DNA of 64,000 nt, taken from positions 496,001 to 560,000 of the forward strand of contig QXCR01000002.1 in assembly GCA_004380135.1 (NCBI GenBank), read 5' to 3'. This DNA comes from Stemphylium vesicarium. Its lineage: Eukaryota; Ascomycota; Dothideomycetes; Pleosporales; Pleosporaceae. The translations under genes were made by a program, and so were the position numbers. Positions 10,857-21,444 of the stretch are shown piece by piece. The notes below the pieces were generated by a model. The model made no database searches, had not been told where the DNA came from, and saw only the letters and a list, made by a program, of their open reading frames with translations. Each line of letters opens with the position of its first letter. The first letter of the stretch is position 1.

Positions 10857-11231
10857 TAGTCTCTGTGACCCGTCCTCGGATATAATTCCGCCCACTCTTT
10901 CTTCTGCAATTCGCGGAGCAAAATTGGTCCTGTTGTCTTGTGGGCCGGTTGCAATGCTCGATTGGCACGTTTATGTGTTTGGAATGGGGAGGGGGGAGGG
11001 CCGATGGGTAAGGGCGATATGTTATACATGGCCGTGTAATTAGAGATAAGTTCGAAAATCTTCCAGTAACTGATTTAATCGAGAATGCATGCGCGATTGC
11101 CTCACAGTTATGGCAGCGCGAAAGGGCCGTTGTGACATGGGGCGGAGTGAGCGTGGTGAGAGAAGCTAGGATGTGCTATGCAAGGGCCACCTGCGAGGAG
11201 ATGGTTTACCGCACATGCGGATCTTGGACGT

Positions 11232-11263
11232 GAAAGGGGAAAGGGAAAAGGGAAAAGGGAAAA
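11232..11263 (+). repeat. GGGAAA-type homopurine tract
   Basis: Thirty-two consecutive purines built of G3-4/A3-4 blocks. It lies about 200 nt from the 3' end of the GH43 gene on the opposite strand. Confidence 0.9.
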
Positions 11264-11460
11264 TACCTAGACGCGTATGGAAGTTGGAAATACGGAAGCT
11301 CGTGACGCGATAGCTGTAGGCTAATGTAAGCCGAAACCCTATCCACTAGAGAAAATATCGAGTAGTTATCATGCTTCCCAGCTGCCCGAATCGCGAAACT
11401 CTTTCACAACCCACGACCACTGGAAACTATCCACGGTCGCGCAGAAACAGTACCCCAGTA

Positions 11461-12672
11461 TCACTTGAGAAACTTGCTAATAAGTCCCTTACCGCCCTTG
11501 ACCAAATTCTTAACCTCGCGCTTCAAATCATCTGTCGAGTTCAATCCACCACCGCCCTGATGCCCAGGGTCTAGGAAACCTCCTCCCGCACCTCCAGTAC
11601 CACCACAATGTCCCTGACCTCCACAGGCACCACCAGGACATCCCTGGATGAAGTGTTGTACCTCAGTGCAACATCTTCCGCACTCCCCTGATCCCATGAA
11701 CGGCCCGCCTTGACCCCAACCGACGCGCATGACGCGGGCCTTGCGGCCCTCCCAACCCGTCTTTGCGTCCGTGGCGTGGAAGACACCCCAGACTTCTGGG
11801 CCACCGGGGCCATTGACTAGGACGAAGTTACCATGGCCGGGACCGTAAGGTGGTGAGTCGTCGCGAGCGGCTTGGAGAAGCGGCCTGTTGGACTTGGCCC
11901 ATGAATGGGGATCAAGCGGGTGACCACCAGTGTAGTAGAGGATGTTCATCTTGTACTCGTGTGTCCAGCTGCCAGCGCAACTATACACGATGCCCATCCA
12001 ACGACCGTCCGGCGAGCAGAGAAACTGCGGGCCCTCATTGATACCGCTGTTGCCCGAGAACTCGAACGGCAAGTCAGGAGTGCTGATGCGTATGGGATGA
12101 CCGGTACACTCTGTTGGAGACGTCATTTCGATTATGAAGATCTCCTGGCGCGACTCATCGGCGTTGGTACCGAGTGGCCAGCCAGAATAGGCGAAGAGCA
12201 TGGAACCACCGAGAGTAATGACTGTACCATCAATAGCCCACTGGTGCTCTGGCAATCCGCCTAGACGACCGAAGAAGTTCCACTTGCTCGGCTCAAGAGG
12301 GTCTTCTTCAGCTGATGGCCCGGCAAGAACATACATGCGATGGGACTTGTTGCCGTGCTTTGGATCGTCGGCCGCGAAGTAGACATACCAGCGTCCATGA
12401 ATCGAGTGTATCTCCGGGGCCCAAAGATCTGCTGAGTAAGGCTGGTTTGGGGGTGGCCGCCATATCACCGTCTTCTTGCAATGCTCTTCGAAATCGAACA
12501 ATGAGGGTGCAGACCAGATCTCAATATGCCCGCCGCAAGTAAAGGTCATGTAGTATGTGCCTTTGTCCCATAGTACATAAGGATCGGCGCAACTTCTCTT
12601 CGTGATGGTGAGAATAGTGTCATGGTATGCTGGTCGCTGCGCAGGGAAGGCGGGTTGCATTGGCTGCGCCAT
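11461..12672 (-). CDS. Glycoside hydrolase family 43-like protein with Cys/Gly-rich tail
   Basis: An intronless 403-residue protein with a five-bladed beta-propeller GH43 signature (arabinofuranosidase/xylosidase group). The three acidic residues expected of the family are present: the Asp of SCADPYV (D30, general base), the Asp of WAIDGTVI (pKa modulator) and the Glu of INEGPQFL (general acid). Other propeller motifs are WAPEIHSIHGRWYVYFAA and the late GHGNFVLVNG and WGVFHATD. After about residue 330 comes an unusual tail rich in Cys and Gly (ECGRCC, CPGGACGGQGHC) and a basic C-terminus. No N-terminal signal peptide is seen (MAQPMQPAFPAQ), which is unusual for a plant-cell-wall enzyme. Start ATG 12672; an upstream CRE-like site lies at 12905. 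Confidence 0.87.
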   Translation of the reverse strand: MAQPMQPAFPAQRPAYHDTILTITKRSCADPYVLWDKGTYYMTFTCGGHIEIWSAPSLFDFEEHCKKTVIWRPPPNQPYSADLWAPEIHSIHGRWYVYFAADDPKHGNKSHRMYVLAGPSAEEDPLEPSKWNFFGRLGGLPEHQWAIDGTVITLGGSMLFAYSGWPLGTNADESRQEIFIIEMTSPTECTGHPIRISTPDLPFEFSGNSGINEGPQFLCSPDGRWMGIVYSCAGSWTHEYKMNILYYTGGHPLDPHSWAKSNRPLLQAARDDSPPYGPGHGNFVLVNGPGGPEVWGVFHATDAKTGWEGRKARVMRVGWGQGGPFMGSGECGRCCTEVQHFIQGCPGGACGGQGHCGGTGGAGGGFLDPGHQGGGGLNSTDDLKREVKNLVKGGKGLISKFLK

Positions 12673-13616
12673 GTTGGTGTCAGATTGCCTATGCTGTGAC
12701 TCGAGATGAGGTAAGCCCCACGCGCTGGTGGAAGGAGTCCTGAGGCTACAGACTAGTCGTCTGTACTAGATTTTGGTGGTAGGAGAGTAGTCAGAGCTCG
12801 GAAACTAGGAAAGAAGACTGCGAGTATCGGCCCTAGCATTTGGAAGTTACGATAGCTCATGTGCCTTCAGCCCCATCGGGCGCACACGCGTAACGGCTGT
12901 GTGATGACGTCATTTCGGGCCTTTACTTGCCTGCTACCGCAACCACCTGGCCAACTTCACCACATGCGGGTGGTCATGAGGCCGTATGGCGACAGTTGGG
13001 TTAGGCGGTTGGATTTGGGATCTAGATGCCCAAGCGAAGAAGATCTCCCTGTGGCGGTGTATATGTGGGGAAGCTGCAAGCCACTCGCCCTGCAGGAGGA
13101 TTTTAGCGTACGTATTCAACTCAACAACGGTCTGCGTACTACACAATGCATGAGGCTACTTGAATATATTGCCATTTGGATATAAGGCCTGAGCCTTGAT
13201 CCACTGGATTAAGATACAATAAACCGTCCATCATGATATCCTCTCGATTACATAGGATAGTCTGCATATGCAAAACAAGATTTCGTACGAAGACCCCTAT
13301 CCTTTATGCAGCTAGCAGATATAAGTGAACGATCGCCATCATCGCGAATGATAGCAACTAAGACGAGTGCAGTAGATAGCACGAATGTGTGCGCATACCC
13401 CAACACCAAGCAGAGAAAGAGGTATCCAAGTTTCAACGAGAGAAGAAGGGCGTCGCTTCAGAATTCGTGCGACGCAGCTCGGGAAACAAAAGGCCGTAAA
13501 CGCCAAACCGAACTCTGACAGCAGTGGCATGTTCAGCGCCGATTATAATTAATCCTCGCCGCATTATGTATATTACGATTGCATTAAGGAGTAAGTCGTC
13601 GTGATAGCAAGTTCGA
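12673..13616. other. Intergenic; GH43 promoter side and SPA2 3' side
   Basis: No gene seen. The GH43-proximal part contains one perfect TGACGTCA palindrome; the SPA2-proximal part is AT-richer 3' sequence. Confidence 0.4.
12905..12912. promoter_or_regulatory. CRE/ATF-type palindrome TGACGTCA
   Basis: A perfect bZIP (CREB/ATF-type) binding sequence 233 nt upstream of the GH43 start codon. Presence is direct; function is inference and a single 8-mer can occur by chance. Confidence 0.35.
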
Positions 13617-16512
13617 CTATAACTCGGTATTAAGGGTTTGATCGACAGTAAGTTCTCCCGATTCAATGCGGTCAACGCGAAGTACGAGTTCCTGTTTCAT
13701 GGTGAGCGCATGGACAAGAACTGGTGGTCTTTTGCAATCATACCTTCAGAGCCCTTGCAGTTCTGAACGCAAGTGGCGGAACTCTTTCACTACCCCCGCC
13801 TCTTATGTCGACAGAAAGCATGTCCTGCCTGCATTCATCAAGAACCTCCACGACGGGAATTGCATGCTTCTTCAACGCTGGGTTAAAGAGCTGATTGACA
13901 GCCTCGTAAGTTTTGTTGCCAGTATCATCAACTGCTTGCGAGATATCTTGAATGTATTCGTAAATTCGTTGCTCGTCTGCGGGCGTGGCGTCCGGGTTGG
14001 AGCGAATGAGGTTGACGAGGGGTTGGATACTCTGGACAAGGAGGGCTGTTTGATCTTCCAGATAGTTCTGCGAGTGGCGTCAATAGGCTGTGGATGTCGA
14101 TGCCGACTAGGAACGTACCTTGAACTCGAGCATGCCGCCGTCGTTCATTCCGTTGGTACCATCCATGCCGACGCTTTGACGATCGTAGCCGCTGTAGGGG
14201 GAGCCATAGGGACTGTAAGGGGTTGAATCACTGCTACCGCCTTTGCTGCTACGGTTACGTTGATGACCGAATGTCGAAGCAACGCCACCGTTGCTGCTGT
14301 TGCCATTGACATTGTAGCCTGAATGAGCAGCTGCGTTGAGTGGCATGGGCCTGTCCGTGTCCTCTTCATCGGCTTCCAGCTCGTCTTCTGGTGTGGGACG
14401 CACTTTGACGTGCTTGACTAATTCGACAACAGCTGTTGACAAGTGACTAGCAGCCGCATCGAGCAAACTGACGGGCGAAAGTCCACCAGAGGCTGCGTGG
14501 TTCTTGGTGGCAGTAATGAGGTTGTTTGCCGTAGCGCTGACACGAGACTTGAGCTTTGCTTGCTGCCTCTCGGGATTTGCCATGATATCGCCGCTTATGC
14601 TGCTGCCAGGTGACTGCACCTGCGAAAGCGATGTGTTATCGATATCACCAGTGATGGCGCGGACACACTTGACGACATGTCGCATGCTTCCAAGAGTTTG
14701 CTCCGAATTAGCTCTTCTTGCCGTCTGGAGCAGCTCGTCAATACTAAGCTGGAACTTGGTTACGTGCACATCTTTGACAAGCCCATCGGGTGACGTGAAA
14801 GTGGAGTCGCGTGTGTAGCTACCCAGGTCGGATACCACAAGCTGCGACAAGCCCATGGAAGATGCCTTGAGGTTTCGAAGCTGGGTCTTCGCGCGTGCGT
14901 AACGGGACTTCCAATCCTTGAGCTCAGTCTCCAGTGACGAAACTTGATTTGCCATTCGCTCTTCTTTTTCTGCAGCCGCATCACTACGAGTTGACAACTC
15001 TTTCATTTCCTGCAAGAACATGGCTGCGTCTCTTCGCACCTCTTCGGCTACTTGTTGTTGCTCACTAAGCTCGTGTTCCAGCTCTTCACAGCGTTGTTTC
15101 CATTCTCCGTCATCGTTGTCGGTCGTCGGCGGGGGTGGAGGGGGGCGAGACTCGAGGTCGGCGATTTGGGCACGGAGGTTGTTCTCAATGCCTTCGTTCT
15201 CGGTGCGTAACTTTTCTATTTCAGAGCGAAGGGATGAATTTAAGGTTTCGGCCTCCTCGACCTTCTGCTCCAACGAAGAACGAAGTTGGTCCCACTCGGC
15301 ACGCTCCGCCTCTGAATCGCCAGTCCGTGACTTGTCGGCATCTTGTAGTCGTTGCAGCTCTTCGTCCTTGTCCCGTAGCGTTGCTTCCAGTGAGCCTAGC
15401 TTTCCCTGTAGTTCCGAGACTTGATTCTGCAGGTCTGTTGTCATCTTCTCGTGGGCCATGCTCATGCTCTTGGCGCTCTTGTTCGTTTGTCTTCTTGCAG
15501 CGGCACCCTCTAGATTGAAGGCATCGTCATCGTCAGCAGCACTGTCATCATCGTCTTCGACCAAAGTACCTTTGTTTGGCACAATGGTATTCGACTGAAA
15601 GGTCTTAGGCAGAGGACGACCGAAAGAATTTGGTTCGTTTCCTGAGCCGGGCCGCAGACCCGGTGGGCCTGGAGGTCCTCCTTGGGGTCCACCCATAGGT
15701 CCACCCATCGGCCCGCCCATTGGAGGCGGTCCTCGATATCCTGGGCCAGGCGGGGGTCGGCCGCCGCCCATACTTCTATTACTTATGCGACTCTGGATGC
15801 TGGAAGCAGGACTCGAGGGTCGTGGTGGCATATCTCTTCCTGTGAAGCGGGGGAACCTGCGCTCGAGCTCGTAGAAAACGTCGGTTGCAAGTTGGCGAAA
15901 GCGCTCAAGAGGCAGGGTCGACAGCTTCTGTCGCGCCTGGTTACGCTTTGGGTGAAAATTGTTCTTGGGGAGCAGGTACTTGGGCGTCTCGTTCCCCGGC
16001 GCACCTGGCCCCCCGCGCTTGCGATCCTCCTCTCTGCGTATCGACTCGTCGTAGACATCGGTGCTCAGTTCCTGGAATTGCACGGCCGACAGCCTTGTCA
16101 GCTTGTCCTTAGCCCGGCTCGGTCGCGGGTTTCCCTTCTCGTCGTTCAGATATGGACCTAGGTATGCCTTGAGCACCTTGAAGTGTTCCGACATAGTCTC
16201 CTCTAGCGCCTGCATCTTCCGGCTATCCATGGGGGGCCGCATGCTATCGCTTATACTCGAGGCGTACAGTCCCGTGCCATCGCTCGAGCGCCCGACGGAG
16301 CTCGGCGGCGAGGGGTTGCCATTGCTTGTGCCGGGGCGCATGCCATTGAGCATGCCTCCATCCGTGTTGCTAGGACCGTATGTGTTGGGCGGGATTGTGG
16401 GCGAGTAGGGGTTGTCGCCTGCGATGTTCCTGTAGCCGGTGATGGGAGACCACTCCTGGCTGTCGGTCGAGACGGGCGACAGGGTGCCATTGCGGGCGTT
16501 CATGGTGTTCAT
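13617..16512 (-). CDS. SPA2: Polarisome scaffold protein Spa2
   Basis: Spa2 scaffolds the polarisome at hyphal tips, binding formin, Bud6 and MAPK components. Read on the minus strand: exon 1 16512-14119, exon 2 14067-13744, exon 3 13691-13617; total 930 residues, both introns phase 0 with GTACGT and GTATGA donors. Near the N-terminus are two Spa2-homology repeats: KDKLTRLSAVQFQELSTDV and ARQKLSTLPLERFRQLATDV, each followed by an acidic/aromatic helix. Next come a Pro/Gly-rich linker (GPMGGPMGGP), a long coiled coil of about 200 residues (Glu/Lys/Gln heptads), and a conserved C-terminal helical domain ending in exons 2 and 3 (QTALLVQSIQPLVNLIRS, then LRVDRIESGELT). The frame extends by a GTG upstream, but ATG 16512 is the first plausible start. 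Confidence 0.93.
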
Positions 16513-17528
16513 GGTGGCTGCGTCGCGTTTCACCCCGCGGGTTGGGGCTGTCAGCTAGTGTCGTATCCGCGTCGGGGGTATTTTAGCAAGGTTCAGATGA
16601 GAGTGAAGGCGGCAAAAAGACAGCACAGTAAGCTGGTGTGGATGGGTGAAGATGAAACCCTGGGCGTGGGAGACGACGACCGGGCGATGCGGTGAAGGGC
16701 GAAGGAGCGACGATCAACAAAAGCATGCAGACACAGATGCAGCAGGTGGGTGGCCGGCCAGCCAAGGGAATGTAGGTGCACGTTAGCGTCTAGTGAAAGA
16801 GCCCGCAGTGCAGGTGCAATTGTAAATGCAATTTGAGCAGCAACAGTAAAGGGAACGGTAATACGAGTATATGGGCGAGGCCGACAGCCGGGGCCATGCA
16901 GACTTATGAGGCTGGCCTTGTCAAATGTCGGTGATGGTGCCCCTTTCGCGGGCCAGGCGCTAGCTAGTTGGAGCCCGCCATGAGTGCAACGAATGGCAAG
17001 GCCCGACGCGCCGCCACGGTATCAAGCCCGCCGTGGCTATGTGGAGCAGCAGAGGACCAAGACAGCTGACGTGCGTGGTCGGCGTCTATGGCAACATTGA
17101 AGTTTGAAGACACCAGCTTCTACGTTTGCTGTTGTGCGCCTCCCCGCAAAAAAAGGACGTTGTCGCGTTGCACCCCCGGCTGCGGCGGTACCTGGTGTGC
17201 GCTTTGGTGTTCACGACGAGATTAGCAACAGCAACACCCCGGCCGCCGGGTCTGGCCCGGCGATCATGCTCCTGTAGCGAGCCGAGTGGAGACTGAACCA
17301 ATTTCGTGCAGATGGGAGTACGCAATACGTCCTTCGATGGGGGGCATAGAACAGTCTATTCAAGGGGGTAAGAAGAAGAAGAGCAGGCAGAACCAGACGG
17401 GCAAGTCGTCGCTGAGCGACTCGTCCATGGCTCCTGCCACAGTAACGCCTCTCCCGCAAGCCCTACGCTAGGTGCGACTTCGCCAAGCCAAGACACGTGC
17501 TTTCCTAGACCTCATCTCCAGCCCGTGC
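16513..17528. other. Intergenic; SPA2 promoter and ING 3' region
   Basis: About 1 kb without a credible gene. Several short open frames exist on both strands but none shows a family motif. Confidence 0.4.
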
Positions 17529-18860
17529 CTAACGAGCCCTCTTGATCTTGGCTGGCGCCTGGTTCCTGCACTCAGGACACAGCCAGTCGCCGAGGGGCTC
17601 CTCTTTGATTCCCACACATTCCCAGTGGAACCATTGATACCGACAGTTGTCGTTGTCGCAAGCCACCATGTCGCCGAAGCTAACGCGCTGACATGTGCAA
17701 TACTTGGTATCGTCCGACTCGTCCTCCTCTGCATCACCTCCCCCCATGCCTCCCATGTCTTCGTCTTCCGTGCCCGCCTCACTGGCCACGCTCTCGTCAT
17801 CTGCTGTTGTCGATGGCGATGCTCTGGACCCACCCTTGCGACGCTTCTTGTTGACTCCCGATTTGGCAGTGAGAGCCGCCTTGCGTAGCGGTTGCTGTGG
17901 CTTCGCTTTCTTGACTGTGAGAGCGTTCTTCTGTGGTCTTGGCCCAACACTGCCCGCGCGAGAGCCCGGTGTCGAAGGTTTGGGGGTGCCTGGCCCTATA
18001 GACCCTTGTCGGCCCAGATTCGATGATGCTGACGGAAGAGGGCCGATACTTCCAGTCGGCCGACGACGCTTACTGTCACTCCCGGCTGAAGCTTCTCTCT
18101 CTTGCCGAGCATTGGCCTGGATAGCACTTTGTGCGTTAGTAAGCCGTTGCTGGTTCAAAAGTGCTTGCGTCTGCATGTTCTGTAGCGACGGATTCATTCT
18201 AGAATTGAGCCCGATGTTCGTCGCGTTACTAAGTCGTGCAATGGCGGCGGCTTGCGCAAGGTTGGGAGCACCACCTCCTTGGTTGCCAGATACAGGTAGC
18301 AATGGCGTATTGGCCCCCGTGTTCGACATGGAAGCCGGCGGGACCAGATTTCCAGGCGACTCCCTCAACAACGAGGGCATTTGAGGATCCGTTGGAATAG
18401 AGCCATCGTTCTGCAAATCTCGCAATTTGATGTCAAGCCGCTTTACGTGACGGTCCAGCTGTGTCATTGTAAGTAAAACCCATACCCACTCGAATCTGGG
18501 AACATACGAGTGCTGCCGCTTTCTCAACGAGCCCAATCTTCTCCTCTTGCAGTATCTGCGCTTTTTCGTAGCTTGCCGTGATGGTCTTCGAATAGCCAGC
18601 CTCTTTTGGATTCTCCACCAGGCTGCCATTCAGTTTGATAAATTTCTGGATGCTGCCATCGCGTTGCTGGATTGCAGAGCGCAGCTCTTGAATTTGATTG
18701 TCCTTGGCTTGTACTTCCTCGTAGAGATGGGTAATCTCAGCCGGCAGATTCGCGACTGTGTTGGCGTTAGCTGTCGTCGCAGGATGTTGTTTAAGAGGTC
18801 CATGTTACCATCATGAACAAACTGTTCGAGCACTGTTGCAGCATCCTCTGCGATCGCCAT
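17529..18860 (-). CDS. YNG2: ING-family PHD-finger protein, Yng2-like (NuA4 histone acetyltransferase subunit)
   Basis: ING proteins read H3K4 methylation and anchor histone acetyltransferase or deacetylase complexes; Yng2 belongs to NuA4. Exons on the minus strand: 18860-18809, 18755-18508, 18458-17529; 409 residues. Introns are GTAACA..CAG and GTATGT..CAG (49 nt). The N-terminal ING helical domain reads ATVLEQFVHDVANLPAEITH, then GSIQKFIKLNGSL and KEAGYSKTI, matching the Yng2 order of motifs. A low-complexity, basic middle follows. The C-terminal PHD finger is YCTCQRVSFGDMVACDNDNC, then WFHWECVGI and GDWLCPEC, a complete Cys4-His-Cys3 set, ending in a basic KIKRAR tail. Yng1 and Pho23 paralogues cannot be fully excluded. 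It is divergent from the 19009 gene with 148 nt between the start codons. Confidence 0.9.
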
Positions 18861-19008
18861 GGCGAGAATTCCACGCTGTGATGTTTCTCGACGCGTTTGA
18901 AAGTGGCAAGGGGCACAGCGACGTGAGCGCCTGCAGCGCACTCAGTCGAGAACAAGATGCGCAACCACCAGGCCAAGGCAAGAAGAGTGTATCGCGACCG
19001 ACGTTTTG

Positions 19009-19788
19009 ATGAACACTGATGGCGTGTCGACGACTGCACAAGTGAAAGAGCTGCGGGCGATGAAAGGAAACCGCTACGTGCGAAAGCTGGATACCTTGAC
19101 TCTCACTGAGATCTCGACCTTCCCTCAGATCACTCAGTTTCTATACAATATTTTTTCTGGATACTGTGAGTTTCCTTGATGTTGCTGTCGCGGTCGTGAT
19201 CGCGTGTTCGACAAACAGGCACAGCTAGCTAACAAAGGACCTAGGCTCCCCCGGCGCTCGGCAGCATGCAACACTCAGCCAATCAAATGACCGCGCCAAA
19301 GAGGACGAGATCGTCTCGTCCACGGCCAGCAAGCACGGCGACGACTACCACGACGACGAAGAACAAGAAGACGATCGCGTAGATGAAAGTTACAACGCGC
19401 CGTATCGTGGCTCTAATTCGACTGGGAACTTCACCAATTCGCAGCTCAATACATTTCTGAACGGGCCCCAGTGGCAGGCGCCTGCAGCAGGGACACGACG
19501 CACGGCCAGGGTAGATTACAGTTACAACGAGTCGGTCAAACGAGTTGAAGAACGCGAAACTGCACGAGAAGGCAAAGTAAGCAATTTCATCATCTCGAAA
19601 GCCTTAAGGTGCACCTCCATTAAAAGTCAGGTGCGCCGATTGGTGTTTGGCCACGTCCAAGCTTCGTACCCTGTGGCACACACTGACTGCAGCAGAAGAC
19701 TGCAGCGGATGATAATCGACCACCGCCCTCTCTTCCCGACAGTGAGGCACAAGCACGCTGGATACTAGGACGTGAAAAGGAACTATAG
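19009..19788 (+). CDS. Small acidic hypothetical protein upstream of HOS2
   Basis: I do not recognise this 194-residue product. Exons 19009-19165, 19245-19576 and 19693-19788 are joined by GTGAGT..TAG (branch CTAAC) and GTAAGC..CAG introns, all in phase. The N-terminal part (KELRAMKGNRYVRKLDTLTL, then FPQITQFLYNIF) is helical. An acidic block follows (DDYHDDEEQEDD), then FLNGPQWQAPAAGTRR and YSYNESVKRVEERE. The last exon has a NAGNAG acceptor (CAGCAG, 19690-19695), so one Gln may be optional. The stop TAG at 19786-19788 is in the same frame as HOS2, which opens 139 nt later. It could be an independent gene or a 5' part of the HOS2 transcript. Confidence 0.6.
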
Positions 19789-19926
19789 TCCCATTCTGTC
19801 ATTAATACATTTGTCGGCACACAAGACGACCGCGACCGCTGGATCTGGGAAGGTGCTCCCAAACCCCGGATTGTGGACGAAATTGGCCAGACGACATCCC
19901 CCACCTCATTTCAGATATCCCCCGAC

Positions 19927-21444
19927 ATGCCGGTCGCAGGCTATATCCCGTCCAATGGACCTGCCAACAACATCGTGCAAGAATATCTCTCTCCAGATGA
20001 AGCCTACCCTGCCGACTATCAGGCTTTCAGAGGAATGACCGATGCAGAAAAGGCAGAGGTGATTGCACGCGAAGCAGAGGAGCATGGCCTAGAGAGACCG
20101 AAAGGCTGGAATGTCTCTTTCCACTACAACCCACACGTGGAATACCACCACTTTGGCAGCTCCCATCCCATGAAGCCGTGGCGATTGACCCTGACGAAGC
20201 AGCTTGTACTTGCATATGGGCTCGAGCACACGATGGATCTCTTCGAGCCAAGACCTGCCAACTTTAATGAACTGGCGATATTCCACGACCGCGAGTATTT
20301 GTCATATCTCAGCAAGATCACGCCTCAGAACGCGCAGCCGGAGGATCCTCAGTACACTACCTACGGCTTTGGTGGTGAGTCAAATGACTGTCCAGTATTT
20401 GATGGTCTGTGGAACTACGTATCACTCTATACTGGCGCCACCAACAGCGCAGCCTGGAACCTACTCAACAACCGATCCGACATTGCAATCAACTGGTCCG
20501 GAGGATTGCACCATGCAAAAAAGAATCTCGCATCAGGGTTTTGCTACGTGAACGATATCGTCATAGCAATACAGTTGCTCCTTAGGCAGCATCAGCGTGT
20601 GCTGTATATCGACATCGACGTTCACCATGGCGACGGCGTCGAGCAGGCATTCGAGTCTACGGATAGGGTGTTCACACTATCATATCACAAGTACGGCATT
20701 GATAAGCACGGCTACCCTTTCTTCCCTGGCACTGGAAATATCGACGAAACGGGGCCTAATGATCCGAAGAACCCCGGCAAGGCACATAGCCTGAATATCC
20801 CCATCGACGATGGTATCGACGACGAGCAATATAAATGGCTGTTCAAGACTGTTACCAGCGCTGTTATTGACAAGTACAACCCGACAGCCATTGTCTTGCA
20901 GTCTGGTGCAGACTCTCTTGGTGGTGATCGTCTGGGTCGGTTCAACCTCAACATCAAGGCTCATGGCTACTGTGTTGAGACTGTCAAAGCATATGGCCGT
21001 CCACTGCTCATAATAGGCGGTGGGGGTTACACGCCGCGCAACGTAGCGCGCACTTGGTGCCATGAGACATCTGTCTGCGTTGGTGCACAACTGCACAACG
21101 AGCTCCCTGCCCACATCCCCTATCTACAAGCCTTCAAGGGCGCAGAGAATGGCGACGGTGTTTTGTATCCAGATCTTCACAACACTAAGCGTCACGAAAA
21201 TCTAAACTCTCAGGCCAAACTGCACAAGCTGGTTGAGCAGGCGCTTGAGAACCTGAGGTACTTGGAGGGCGCACCTAGTGTGGTAGTGGATACCAGGGGT
21301 ATACCGCAAGAGGAGCTCATGAAGGTCCGGGAATTGATCGACCAGGAGCTGGATGACGAAGCGGAGGATAGGGCGCGTCTTAGTGCGGAGAATAATAGGC
21401 GCAAGAAAGAGAGAAATGTCGGTGGTCGACACGAGCGGAGATAG
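19927..21444 (+). CDS. HOS2: Class I histone deacetylase Hos2
   Basis: A zinc-dependent histone deacetylase of the Rpd3/Hos2 class, 505 residues, nuclear; Hos2 is the catalytic subunit of Set3C. Catalytic features, numbered from ATG 19927: the GGLHHAKK pair H195/H196; zinc ligands D231 and H233 in DIDVHHGDG and D329 in SGADSLGGD; transition-state Tyr368 in GGGGYTPRNVARTW. FHYNPHVEYHHFGSSHPMKP at about residue 55 and the EFFPGTG-type loop (here FFPGTGNIDE) are typical of Hos2 rather than of Rpd3. The C-terminus is charged. The frame is open without introns and continues upstream in phase to 19789 with coding-like sequence (DRDRWIWEGAPKP) but no ATG, so a longer form through splicing is possible. 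ATG 19927 is the first in frame. Confidence 0.93.
   Translation: MPVAGYIPSNGPANNIVQEYLSPDEAYPADYQAFRGMTDAEKAEVIAREAEEHGLERPKGWNVSFHYNPHVEYHHFGSSHPMKPWRLTLTKQLVLAYGLEHTMDLFEPRPANFNELAIFHDREYLSYLSKITPQNAQPEDPQYTTYGFGGESNDCPVFDGLWNYVSLYTGATNSAAWNLLNNRSDIAINWSGGLHHAKKNLASGFCYVNDIVIAIQLLLRQHQRVLYIDIDVHHGDGVEQAFESTDRVFTLSYHKYGIDKHGYPFFPGTGNIDETGPNDPKNPGKAHSLNIPIDDGIDDEQYKWLFKTVTSAVIDKYNPTAIVLQSGADSLGGDRLGRFNLNIKAHGYCVETVKAYGRPLLIIGGGGYTPRNVARTWCHETSVCVGAQLHNELPAHIPYLQAFKGAENGDGVLYPDLHNTKRHENLNSQAKLHKLVEQALENLRYLEGAPSVVVDTRGIPQEELMKVRELIDQELDDEAEDRARLSAENNRRKKERNVGGRHERR

Larger units (their letters stand above)
10406..11460. other. Long intergenic region with inverted repeat and purine tract
   Basis: No credible gene; a 113-codon open frame at 10554-10895 (-) lacks any family signature. 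It contains a perfect 8-bp inverted repeat at 10837-10856 with related GCGGAG copies nearby, and a 32-nt all-purine GGGAAA-type tract at 11232-11263. Confidence 0.5.

Noticed and set aside
10554..10895. 113-codon open frame on the - strand between the hydrolase and GH43
   Set aside because: No family signature, no codon-use support and no neighbours suggesting a gene.
19741..19788. 47-nt intron GTGAGG...CTATAG that would remove the TAG before HOS2
   Set aside because: It changes phase (47 nt) and runs into TAA at once from the exon 3 frame.
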